Origin: Allobosea sp. LC85
GTDB lineage: Bacteria > Pseudomonadota > Alphaproteobacteria > Rhizobiales > Beijerinckiaceae
Direction of reading: 5' to 3'
Assembly: GCF_000735605.1 (NCBI RefSeq)
Contig: NZ_JPKG01000007.1
Span: 123,045-187,044, forward strand
DNA: 64,000 bases
Position numbers and translations under genes: made by a program. The notes below the pieces were generated by a model, which saw only the letters and a list, made by a program, of their open reading frames with translations, was not told the origin of the DNA and searched no databases. Numbering within the stretch: position 1 is the stretch's first letter; every line of letters starts with the position of its first letter. Shown piece by piece: positions 26,139 through 33,137 of the stretch.

Positions 26139-27476
26139 TCAGTCGATGCTGCGCAGGGCTGTCGCGATAGTCGCGAAGATCAGGTCGATCTCGCCTTCCG
26201 AGACGATGAGCGGCGGCGACAGCACAATCGTGTCGCCGGACCCGCGCATCAGTACCCCTGCCTCATAGCAGGCCTTGGCGCAGGCCGCTCCGCGCGCGCC
26301 GGGCTGCCCTGGCCGTGGCGTCAGCTCCACGGCTCCGAGCAGGCCGATGCTGCGGATGTCGGCAACATGCGGGGCGCCCTTGAGCGCCAGCGCACGCTCC
26401 TGCCAGTGAGTGCTGGCGACCTTCGCGCGTGCCACAATGCCCTGTTCGGCGAAGACATCGAGCGTGGCGAGCCCTGCGGCGCAGGCGAGCGGGTGGGCCG
26501 AATAGGTATAGCCGTGGAACAGCTCGATCACCTCGGGCGGGCCGGCCATGAAGGCATCGTAGACCGTGTTCGAGACGATGACACCGCCCATCGGCACGGC
26601 GCCATTGGTCATGCCCTTGGCGCAGGTGATGAGGTCGGGCGTCACGCCGAACGCCTGCGCCGCGAAGGGCGCACCGAGGCGTCCGAAGCCCGTGATGACC
26701 TCGTCGAAGATCAGGAGCACGCCATGCTTGTCGCAAATCGCGCGCAGGCGTTCGAGATAACCCTTCGGTGGCGGGTAGACGCCGCCGGAGCCGGTCACCG
26801 GCTCGACGATCACGGCAGCGACGCTGGCCGGGTCGTTCATATCGAGAACGCGCTCGAGTTCCTCGGCATAGGCCACGCCGGTTTCCGGCTGGCCGCGCGA
26901 GAACGCCATGCCGGCATCATAGGGCAGGGCGAGATGGGCGACTTCCGGCAGCAGCGGCCCAAAGCCGCGCTTATGCCGGCCGAGGCCTGCCACGGAGAGC
27001 CCGCCGAAGCCCATGCCGTGATAGCCCTTGGCGCGGCCGATCAGCTTGGTGCGTCGTGCATCGCCCCGTGCATGGTGATAGGCCCGCGCGATCTTGAGGG
27101 CGGTATCGACCGCCTCGGAGCCGGAATTGACGAAGAAGACGTGATCGAGCCCGGCGGGCGCGAAATCGCACAGCCGCGCCGCATAGGCCTGTGCGGCCGG
27201 ATGGCTCATCTTGAACGACGAGACGAAGTCGAGGCGCCCCGCCGCCTCGCGGATCGCATCGACGATGCGTTGCTGACCGTGGCCGGCATTGACGCACCAG
27301 AGGCCAGCCATCGCGTCGAGGACCTGGCGCCCCTCGGGCGTGAAGTAGTGCATGCCCTCGGCGCGCTCGAACAGCATCGGCTCGTGCTTGAAGCCACGCA
27401 TCGGCGTGAACGGCATCCAGAAGGCATCCGGCGCATTGCTGCGGTCGGTTTCGCTGCGAAGGGCGGTGACTGACAT
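26139..27476 (-). CDS. Class III PLP-dependent aminotransferase (omega-amino-acid:pyruvate type)
   Basis: A 445-aa fold-type I aminotransferase of class III. The PLP lysine is Lys287 in ITCAKGMTNGAVPMGG; Asp258 in LLIFDEVITGFGR contacts the pyridine nitrogen; NSGSEAVDTALKIAR and GYHGMG are the phosphate-binding and stacking segments. The N-terminal DAFWMPFTPMRGFK and LWCVNAGHG point to the beta-alanine/omega-amino-acid:pyruvate branch. ATG at 27476 has a GAGGATC box upstream on its strand. It lies 104 bp after the GntR gene on the same strand, with a strong dyad in the gap, so it is probably part of the second cassette's regulon, handling an amine released by the hydrolase. Confidence 0.9.
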   Translation of the reverse strand: MSVTALRSETDRSNAPDAFWMPFTPMRGFKHEPMLFERAEGMHYFTPEGRQVLDAMAGLWCVNAGHGQQRIVDAIREAAGRLDFVSSFKMSHPAAQAYAARLCDFAPAGLDHVFFVNSGSEAVDTALKIARAYHHARGDARRTKLIGRAKGYHGMGFGGLSVAGLGRHKRGFGPLLPEVAHLALPYDAGMAFSRGQPETGVAYAEELERVLDMNDPASVAAVIVEPVTGSGGVYPPPKGYLERLRAICDKHGVLLIFDEVITGFGRLGAPFAAQAFGVTPDLITCAKGMTNGAVPMGGVIVSNTVYDAFMAGPPEVIELFHGYTYSAHPLACAAGLATLDVFAEQGIVARAKVASTHWQERALALKGAPHVADIRSIGLLGAVELTPRPGQPGARGAACAKACYEAGVLMRGSGDTIVLSPPLIVSEGEIDLIFATIATALRSID

Positions 27477-27531
27477 GAAGCGATCCTCGGGCGGGGGCGG
27501 TCCCGTCACGGGCGCGCCATTGGCGAGGAGA

Positions 27532-27565
27532 GATACTGTCTTTATTTCGTAGGAAAGACAATATC
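27532..27565. promoter_or_regulatory. Candidate GntR operator before the aminotransferase gene
   Basis: GATACTGTCTTT and AAAGACAATATC are 12-bp arms with one mismatch around a 10-bp centre, located 56 bp upstream of the aminotransferase ATG and just after the GntR gene on the same strand. The core TGTCTTT/AAAGACA is perfect. It is the strongest dyad in this region; assignment to the neighbouring regulator is inference. Confidence 0.55.
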
Positions 27566-27580
27566 GCTCCGCATGTCCCG

Positions 27581-28477
27581 CTACCCAGCGTTGGGCGGCG
27601 GCTGCCGGGCTCTTCGCTTGAGTTCGCTAGCGCGCTGCAAGTGCCGGCGCATCAGGACGGAGGCGATCTCCCGATCTCCCGCTAGCAGCCGCTCGAGGAT
27701 CTCGATGTGCTCGACGCAGCTGACCTGGACCCGTTCGGTTCCGGAGCCCCAATCATAATTGGAGAGTCGCCGCATCTGGTTTTCCCGGCGTATGGCAGAG
27801 TGGATGAAGCGATTGCCGGATGCGGCTGCAAGGCCTTCGTGAAAGGCTGCGTTCATTTCGTAGAAGGCGACGCTGGAGGACTCGCGCCAGGGCTGGGTCA
27901 GGGTCTGGCGGTGCCGCCTCAGCATCTCGGTTGCCCAGTGCTCATCGAGGCGAAAGCCTGGCTCGAGAAAACCCATGGGTTCGAGCAGCATGCGGAAGCG
28001 ATAGCGCTCCATTCGCAGTGACGAATCCGAGGATTCGTGCAGGAAGCGCCAGCCATAGCCCGGCTTGCGTTCCACCATCTCCAGTTCGGCCAGGCGCTTC
28101 AGAGTGCGCTGGATTTCCGGTCGCGCCATCTCGTATCGGCGCATCAGCTCCAGCTCGGAAACGTCGTCGCCGAGCGCGCCGCTCTCGCGATCGCGTGCGA
28201 TCCTGACCAGGGCGAGGTCTGTCTCGTCGGGCGAGCCGCCACTGTCTGCCGGGATGGGAAGCGCACTGACCAACTCGACGCCCTTGTTGGGATGGCGAAG
28301 CACGATCCCCTGGCCTTCGAGATGGCTGAGCGCGGCCCGAACCGGGGTGCGCGAGACATTCAGGCGCTTGGCCAGATTGTTCTCGTTCAGCCATGCACCC
28401 GCCGCGAGACCGTCTTCGCGCGCCAACTGGATGATGCGCTCGGCCAGATCCTGTTGGAGCCGGGTCGGTTCGGCCAT
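27581..28477 (-). CDS. GntR/FCD-type regulator with two winged-helix domains, paralog 2
   Basis: A 298-aa regulator with the same unusual layout as the one at 22318-23232. The first HTH (about residues 25-65) has ENNLAKRLNVSRTPVRAALS and EGQGIVLRHPNKGVEL; a linker follows; the second (about 105-150) has LMRRYEMARPEIQRTLKRLA and MVERKPGYGWRF; the FCD-type effector domain occupies about 165-290 (FHEGLAAASGNRFIHSAIRR). ATG at 28477. It is divergent from the second C45 hydrolase with an 83-bp gap, mirroring cassette 1, and probably controls that hydrolase and the aminotransferase. Confidence 0.88.
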   Translation of the reverse strand: MAEPTRLQQDLAERIIQLAREDGLAAGAWLNENNLAKRLNVSRTPVRAALSHLEGQGIVLRHPNKGVELVSALPIPADSGGSPDETDLALVRIARDRESGALGDDVSELELMRRYEMARPEIQRTLKRLAELEMVERKPGYGWRFLHESSDSSLRMERYRFRMLLEPMGFLEPGFRLDEHWATEMLRRHRQTLTQPWRESSSVAFYEMNAAFHEGLAAASGNRFIHSAIRRENQMRRLSNYDWGSGTERVQVSCVEHIEILERLLAGDREIASVLMRRHLQRASELKRRARQPPPNAG

Positions 28478-28485
28478 GAGATTCC

Positions 28486-28520
28486 TCTTGATTGTCTTAC
28501 TGCGTGATGAAATACATTAA
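28486..28520. promoter_or_regulatory. AT-rich control region between GntR 2 and C45 hydrolase 2
   Basis: The divergent gap carries ATTGTC at 28491-28496, the same hexamer found in inverse orientation in the gaps at 23234-23239 and 27557-27562, followed by AAATACATTAA. TTGATT/TTGTCT and TACATT could act as -35/-10 elements but spacing is poor. A regulatory role is inferred from position. Confidence 0.3.
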
Positions 28521-28560
28521 CTGTTAGCCGGGCGCCAGAGCCGGCGCGGAGATTAGGTCC

Positions 28561-29703
28561 ATGGTTGAGCCCTTTCCATTCATCGATGTTTCGGGATCGC
28601 CCTATGAGCGCGGCCGGCAGCATGGCGCCGCGGTTCCCGCGCGCGTCAAGCGCAGCATCGAGCTCTATGGCGGCCAACTTGTCGATCTCGGCTACGATAC
28701 GGTTGCCAAATCCCGGCTGATCGCCGAATTCGCTCGCGAGATCGAGGCTTTCGGCGCCCATTATGTCGAGGAGATGCGCGGCATCGCCGACGGCGCCGGC
28801 GTCACGCTCGAAGACATCGTGATGGTCAATGCCCGCACCGAAGTCATGGCCAAGGCGCGGCTCGAGAAAGCCAAGCCCGTCGAGGCCGGCGAGGAGCTCG
28901 ACGATGGTTGCACTGGCGCCGTCATCCTGCCGGAGCGCAGCGCGACGGGCGAACTCATTCATGGCCAGAACTGGGACTGGAAGGCGGAATGCGCCGAGAC
29001 CGCCATCGTGCTGCGCGTGCGTCGCGATGACGGTCCGGACTTCCTGACCTTTGTCGAGGCTGGCGGTCTCGCTCGCTGCGGCATGAACGCTGCCGGTGTC
29101 TCGATCACCGCCAACTATCTGGAGTCGGAGCGCGACTTCACCCAGGCCGGCGTGCCACTGGCGCTGATCCGTCGCAAGGTGCTGGAGCAGGAGCATTTCG
29201 CCATGGCGATGAAGGCCGTGGCGACGACGCCGAAGGCCTGCTCGAACAACATGATGCTCTCGACGGTCGCCGGTTTCGCCATCGACTTCGAATGCGCTCC
29301 GGATGAGGCCTTCCCGATCTACCCTGCCGACGGCCTGATCGTTCATGCCAACCATTGGGTGGGCTCGATCGCACTCACCAAGATCAAGGACACCGGCATT
29401 CCGCGTGTGCCGGAGAGCTTCTATCGTGACTGGCGCGTCCGCAAGCTGCTCGACGATGCCGGCCGCAAGCTCAGCGTCGCCGATCTCAAGAACGCGTTCT
29501 TCGACGACTTCCTGTCACCCTATGCGGTCTGCCGCCCGCCGCGTCCGAACGAGACCGGCAATCTCTCGGCCACGGTCTCGATGGTGATCATGCAGCCGGC
29601 GAAGGGCATCATGGAAGTGGCCCCGCTGCCGGCTCTGAACCGGCAGTTCACCCGCTACAGCCTGACTGACGCTCCGGTGACGCTGGCCGAAGCCGCCGAG
29701 TGA
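28561..29703 (+). CDS. C45-family autoproteolytic amidohydrolase/acyltransferase, paralog 2
   Basis: A 380-aa paralog of the protein at 23296-24447, alike over its whole length. SGSPYERGRQHG, EEMRGIADGAG, GQNWDWKAECAETAIVLRV and ANHWVGSIALTK are all kept. The predicted autocatalytic site is Gly116-Cys117 in DDGCTGAV. The acidic insert before the cleavage site is shorter than in paralog 1. GGAG precedes the ATG. A receptor gene follows after 74 bp containing a hairpin. It probably hydrolyses an amide different from, but related to, that of paralog 1. Confidence 0.88.
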   Translation: MVEPFPFIDVSGSPYERGRQHGAAVPARVKRSIELYGGQLVDLGYDTVAKSRLIAEFAREIEAFGAHYVEEMRGIADGAGVTLEDIVMVNARTEVMAKARLEKAKPVEAGEELDDGCTGAVILPERSATGELIHGQNWDWKAECAETAIVLRVRRDDGPDFLTFVEAGGLARCGMNAAGVSITANYLESERDFTQAGVPLALIRRKVLEQEHFAMAMKAVATTPKACSNNMMLSTVAGFAIDFECAPDEAFPIYPADGLIVHANHWVGSIALTKIKDTGIPRVPESFYRDWRVRKLLDDAGRKLSVADLKNAFFDDFLSPYAVCRPPRPNETGNLSATVSMVIMQPAKGIMEVAPLPALNRQFTRYSLTDAPVTLAEAAE

Positions 29704-29714
29704 ATTCTTTGCAT

Positions 29715-29744
29715 GCGTCGGAGCCGTAGAGGGCGGCCCGACGC
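29715..29744 (+). promoter_or_regulatory. Intercistronic hairpin before receptor 2
   Basis: GCGTCGG at 29715-29721 pairs perfectly with CCGACGC at 29738-29744 in the C45-receptor gap. Such stems between an enzyme gene and a binding-protein gene often stabilise one half of the transcript and allow higher receptor expression. Confidence 0.4.
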
Positions 29745-29777
29745 GATCATGCTAATAAAAACAGGAGGGGATCGAAC

Positions 29778-31349
29778 ATGGCTTTCAAACCGATTGCAGC
29801 AGCAGCCCTTGCCGGCGCGGCAATGACCTCGCTGCTGGCGGGTCTCGGCCCGTCGCTCGCGGCGCCGACGAGCATTCGCGCGCATCTCAACGCCGATATC
29901 CGCAGCATCAATCCAGGCGTGAACCGGGACGACAACACCGACGCCGTCGTGCTGCATATGGTCGAGGGCCTCGTCGCCTATGGCGAGGATGCCGAGGTCA
30001 AGCCGCTCCTGGCCGAGAAGGTCGCGCCGTCCGAGGACGGGCTGAGCTACACCTTCACCCTGCGCAAGGGAGTGAAGTTCCACAATGGTGCGCCGCTGAC
30101 CGCTGCCGACGTAGTCTGGAGCTGGAACCGCTACATGGACCCGAAGACCGAATGGCGCTGCCTTTCGGAGTTCGACGGGCGAGGGCGGGTCAAGGTTGAA
30201 TCCGTGACGGCGCCTGATGCTTCGACGGTCGTCTTCAAGCTCGACAAGCCGAGCTCGCTCTTCCTCGCCAGCATCGCCCGCACCGATTGCGCCATGACCG
30301 CGATCCTCCACAAGGATTCGGTGAAGGCAGATGGCAGTTTCGACAAGCCGATCGGCACCGGGCCCTACAGCTTCGGCGAATGGCGCCGCGGCGAATATAT
30401 CCGGCTCGTACGCAATGCCGACTACGCCAGCCTTCCCGGCAAGATCGATGGCTATACCGGTGGCAAGCGTCCGCTGGTCGATGAAGTCCGCTTCCTGATC
30501 ATCCCGGACAGCTCCACCGCCAAAGCCGCATTGCTGCGTGGCGATATCGACATTATCCCCGACGTCGCCAATGCCGAAGTCGGAGAGTTGCGCAAGAACC
30601 CCAAGGTCGAGGTCTCGCTCGTCTCGAACATGGGCCTGGTCGGCCTGCTGCTGCAGACGCGCGATCCGTTGCTGCAGAACCAGAAGCTGCGCCAGGCGAT
30701 TGCTGCGGCGCTCGACGTCAACGAGATCGTCTCTGCCGTCACGGACGGGCTCGGCAAGCCGAACAACTCGATTGTCCCTGCGATGTCGTCCTATTACGGG
30801 CCGGTGCAGAAACAGGGCTACAAGCACGATGTCGCAGCCGCGAAGAAACTGCTCCAGGAAGCCGGCTACAAGGGCGAGCCGATCGTGATGCTGGCCAACA
30901 AGCGCTATCCGCAGAGCTTCGATTCCGCCGTGATCGCGCAGCAGATGCTGCAGGGCGCCGGAATCAATGTCACGATCGAAGTGCTGGAATGGGCGACGCA
31001 GCTCGACCGCTACAGCAAAGGCAACTACCAGATGCAGGCCTTTCCCTATTCGGCCCGCCTCGACCCCGCGCTGAGCTTCGAGTCGATCGCCGGTCCGAAG
31101 GCGACCCAGCCGCGCAAGGTCTGGGACGACCCGGACTCGCTCGCCCTGCTCGACAAGTCGATGGTGGTTTCGGACAAAGCCGAGCGCCAGAAGCTGTTCG
31201 ACGAGCTGCACAAGCGCTTCATCGCCCAGGTGCCGATGGTCATGCTCTATAATGGGCTCGATGCCGGCGTCTATGGGAAGCGCGTGAAGGGCTACCAGTC
31301 CTCGATCCTGTCCAAGCCGAGGCTCTGGGAAGTCAGCGTCGCGGACTAA
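29778..31349 (+). CDS. ABC substrate-binding protein family 5, receptor 2 of 4
   Basis: A 523-aa receptor with a signal peptide (about residues 1-31, ending PSLAAP). It has the shared signature ADIRSINPGVNRDDNTDAVV and MDPKTEWRCLSEFDGRGRVK. AGGAGGGG precedes the ATG. Its TAA at 31347-31349 overlaps the TAG of the convergent GntR gene by 3 nt, leaving no space for a terminator. It lacks its own membrane components and likely feeds the transporter at 36354-39771. Confidence 0.92.
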   Translation: MAFKPIAAAALAGAAMTSLLAGLGPSLAAPTSIRAHLNADIRSINPGVNRDDNTDAVVLHMVEGLVAYGEDAEVKPLLAEKVAPSEDGLSYTFTLRKGVKFHNGAPLTAADVVWSWNRYMDPKTEWRCLSEFDGRGRVKVESVTAPDASTVVFKLDKPSSLFLASIARTDCAMTAILHKDSVKADGSFDKPIGTGPYSFGEWRRGEYIRLVRNADYASLPGKIDGYTGGKRPLVDEVRFLIIPDSSTAKAALLRGDIDIIPDVANAEVGELRKNPKVEVSLVSNMGLVGLLLQTRDPLLQNQKLRQAIAAALDVNEIVSAVTDGLGKPNNSIVPAMSSYYGPVQKQGYKHDVAAAKKLLQEAGYKGEPIVMLANKRYPQSFDSAVIAQQMLQGAGINVTIEVLEWATQLDRYSKGNYQMQAFPYSARLDPALSFESIAGPKATQPRKVWDDPDSLALLDKSMVVSDKAERQKLFDELHKRFIAQVPMVMLYNGLDAGVYGKRVKGYQSSILSKPRLWEVSVAD

Positions 31350-32002
31350 CGGTCCCGCAGCTCGCTCTCGGGGGCATCCTTGAGAATATGAGCCGCGATC
31401 AACTCTGAGAGGCGCGCGACGTCGCGCTTCTCGATGGCTTCGAGCATGGCGTGATGGTCGCGGTCGCTGCGCAGCAGCGACTCGTGCGAGGTCCATACCG
31501 TCACATTCGACCCGCGCCCGCGATCACGCAGGTTCCAGATCAGCTCCTCCAGCACGGGGTTGCCGCTGAGATGATACATCGCTTCGTGAAATTCGGCGTT
31601 GACCCGGCTCTGGTCGGCGCGCGTGCCCTCGCGTACCGCAACGCCGAACTCCTCGGCGAGGCCACGAAGCGTCGCGAGGGTTGCCGGCGTCATCCGGCTG
31701 ACGATCGCGTCGGCGGTCGAGGTCTCGATCACGATCCGGACAGAGCGGATATGGCGCAGGGTCTCTCGATCGATCTCGGCCACGCGGTAGCCCCGGTTGG
31801 GGACATGCTCGATCGCCTTGCGGACGACGAGTTCGTCGAGCGCGGTGCGGACATCGAAGCGCGTCGCGGCGAATTTCTGCTCGATGTCGATTTGGCGGAG
31901 CCACTCGCCGGAGCGGAACTGGCCGAGCTTGATCGCTTCCGCGATCTCTCCAGCCAGGGCGTGTTTCGATTTCGGCCTACGCTTCACGGTGGTCATCGTC
32001 AT
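31346..32002 (-). CDS. GntR/FCD-family transcriptional regulator
   Basis: A 218-aa regulator with a single GntR-like HTH (residues about 15-75, QIDIEQKFAATRFDVRTALD then GYRVAEIDRET) and an FCD helical effector domain (about 85-210, NAEFHEAMYHLSGNPVLEEL). Unlike its two neighbours it has only one HTH and ordinary length. ATG at 32002 is taken; the ATG two codons later is better spaced from AGGGG. It is divergent from the alpha/beta hydrolase gene, with a palindromic repeat and a 14-bp perfect palindrome between them. Confidence 0.87.
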   Translation of the reverse strand: MTMTTVKRRPKSKHALAGEIAEAIKLGQFRSGEWLRQIDIEQKFAATRFDVRTALDELVVRKAIEHVPNRGYRVAEIDRETLRHIRSVRIVIETSTADAIVSRMTPATLATLRGLAEEFGVAVREGTRADQSRVNAEFHEAMYHLSGNPVLEELIWNLRDRGRGSNVTVWTSHESLLRSDRDHHAMLEAIEKRDVARLSELIAAHILKDAPESELRDR

Positions 32003-32008
32003 CCCCTA

Positions 32009-32120
32009 GATCACGCCGCGTTTGGCGAAATCGTCCAAACGCAGAAAACGTGATCGAATCCAATAGTTTAGAGCACGCTTAATGCGAAAAACCGTTGCCA
32101 CTTTTTCGCAGCATGCTCTA
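32009..32120. repeat. Nested palindromic intergenic element (RIME-like)
   Basis: Two large nested palindromes lie side by side. The first has perfect arms GATCACG/CGTGATC (32009-32015/32049-32055) enclosing GCGTTTGG/CCAAACGC (32018-32025/32035-32042). The second has TAGAGCA/TGCTCTA (32069-32075/32114-32120) enclosing TGCGAAAAA/TTTTTCGCA (32083-32091/32102-32110). The architecture resembles the mosaic palindromic elements (RIME, Bru-RS) of Rhizobiales; the family assignment is from memory of their structure, not a search. Confidence 0.75.
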
Positions 32121-32196
32121 GCGCATCTTGCCGCGATTTCGCTACCGGGCGGAGCGACCGAAGCAAGCTTGCAAGCCTCAATTCAACGTGCAACAT

Positions 32197-32210
32197 AATT
32201 GGCGCCAATT
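32197..32210. promoter_or_regulatory. Perfect 14-bp palindrome, candidate operator
   Basis: AATTGGCGCCAATT is a perfect palindrome 24 bp upstream of the hydrolase start, in an AT-rich stretch with TTTAAT overlapping its right edge. It is well placed for repression or activation by the divergent GntR protein. Confidence 0.5.
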
Positions 32211-32233
32211 TAATAGCCAATAGAGGATATCCG

Positions 32234-33136
32234 ATGGCTGTGATGACTGCGACGCGTGAGGCGCCCGAGGCCAAGAAGGCCGACAAGGCTGCCGCGCTCT
32301 ACGACATGGACCGGACCACGGTCTTCGCCAGCCGGCATGATCCCCGTTTTGCCTATTGCCTCTATGTGCCGCCGTCGCTGGGGCAGGGCGGCGAGCCGCC
32401 GGCACTGGTCGTCGCCATGCATGGCACCGGCCGCAGCTTCATCACCTATCGCGACGCCTTCGCGGAGTTCGCGCGCTGGAACAACTGCATCGTGCTCGCG
32501 CCGCTCTTCCCGGTCGGGGTGCGAGGCGATGGCTATCGTGATGGCTTCAAATACATGCGCGAAGCCGACATCCGCTACGATCACGCACTGCTTGCGATCG
32601 TCGACGAGATCGGCGAGCGCTATGACCTCGACTTCAAGCGCTTTGCCCTGTTCGGTTATTCCGGCGGCGGGCACTTCGCTCATCGCTTCATGCTTTTGCA
32701 TCCCGACCGCCTCTGGGCCGCCTGCATCGGCGCACCGGGTTCGGTCACGCTGCTTGATCCGACGCGCGACTGGTGGGTCGGCACGCGCAATTTTGCATCG
32801 CTGTTCGGACAGGAGATCGACACGGCCGCCCTGGCCAAGGTGCCGGTCCAGATGATCGTCGGAGCTGCCGATCTGGAGACCTGGGAAATCACCCACAAGG
32901 AGGGCGGCCGCAACTGGATGCCGGACGCCAACCATGCCGGCAGGACGCGCCCTGAGCGGCTCGCCAGCCTGCAGCGCTCCTTCGAGGCCGCGGGGGTCAA
33001 GGTGCGGTTCGATCTGGTGCCGAACATGCCGCATGACGGCGTCAAGGCCGTGCCGCGCGTCGAGGAGTTCCTGGCGGAAACGCTGACCCGCCACCGTGCG
33101 GATGCTGTGCCTCTCACCGTGCTGAAGGGGAAATGA
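32234..33136 (+). CDS. Alpha/beta hydrolase (esterase/PHB-depolymerase-like)
   Basis: A 300-aa alpha/beta hydrolase. LVVAMHGTGRS is the oxyanion-side HG motif, and Ser143 in FGYSGGGHFAHR is the nucleophile; a late His in NMPHDGVK is a candidate general base. There is no signal peptide, so it should be cytoplasmic. The stop and the GTG of receptor 3 are separated by one base, making these two genes one unit. It occupies the position taken by C45 enzymes in the other two cassettes, so it probably releases a product from an ester or amide imported by receptor 3 or 4. Confidence 0.85.
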   Translation: MAVMTATREAPEAKKADKAAALYDMDRTTVFASRHDPRFAYCLYVPPSLGQGGEPPALVVAMHGTGRSFITYRDAFAEFARWNNCIVLAPLFPVGVRGDGYRDGFKYMREADIRYDHALLAIVDEIGERYDLDFKRFALFGYSGGGHFAHRFMLLHPDRLWAACIGAPGSVTLLDPTRDWWVGTRNFASLFGQEIDTAALAKVPVQMIVGAADLETWEITHKEGGRNWMPDANHAGRTRPERLASLQRSFEAAGVKVRFDLVPNMPHDGVKAVPRVEEFLAETLTRHRADAVPLTVLKGK

Positions 33137-33137
33137 C

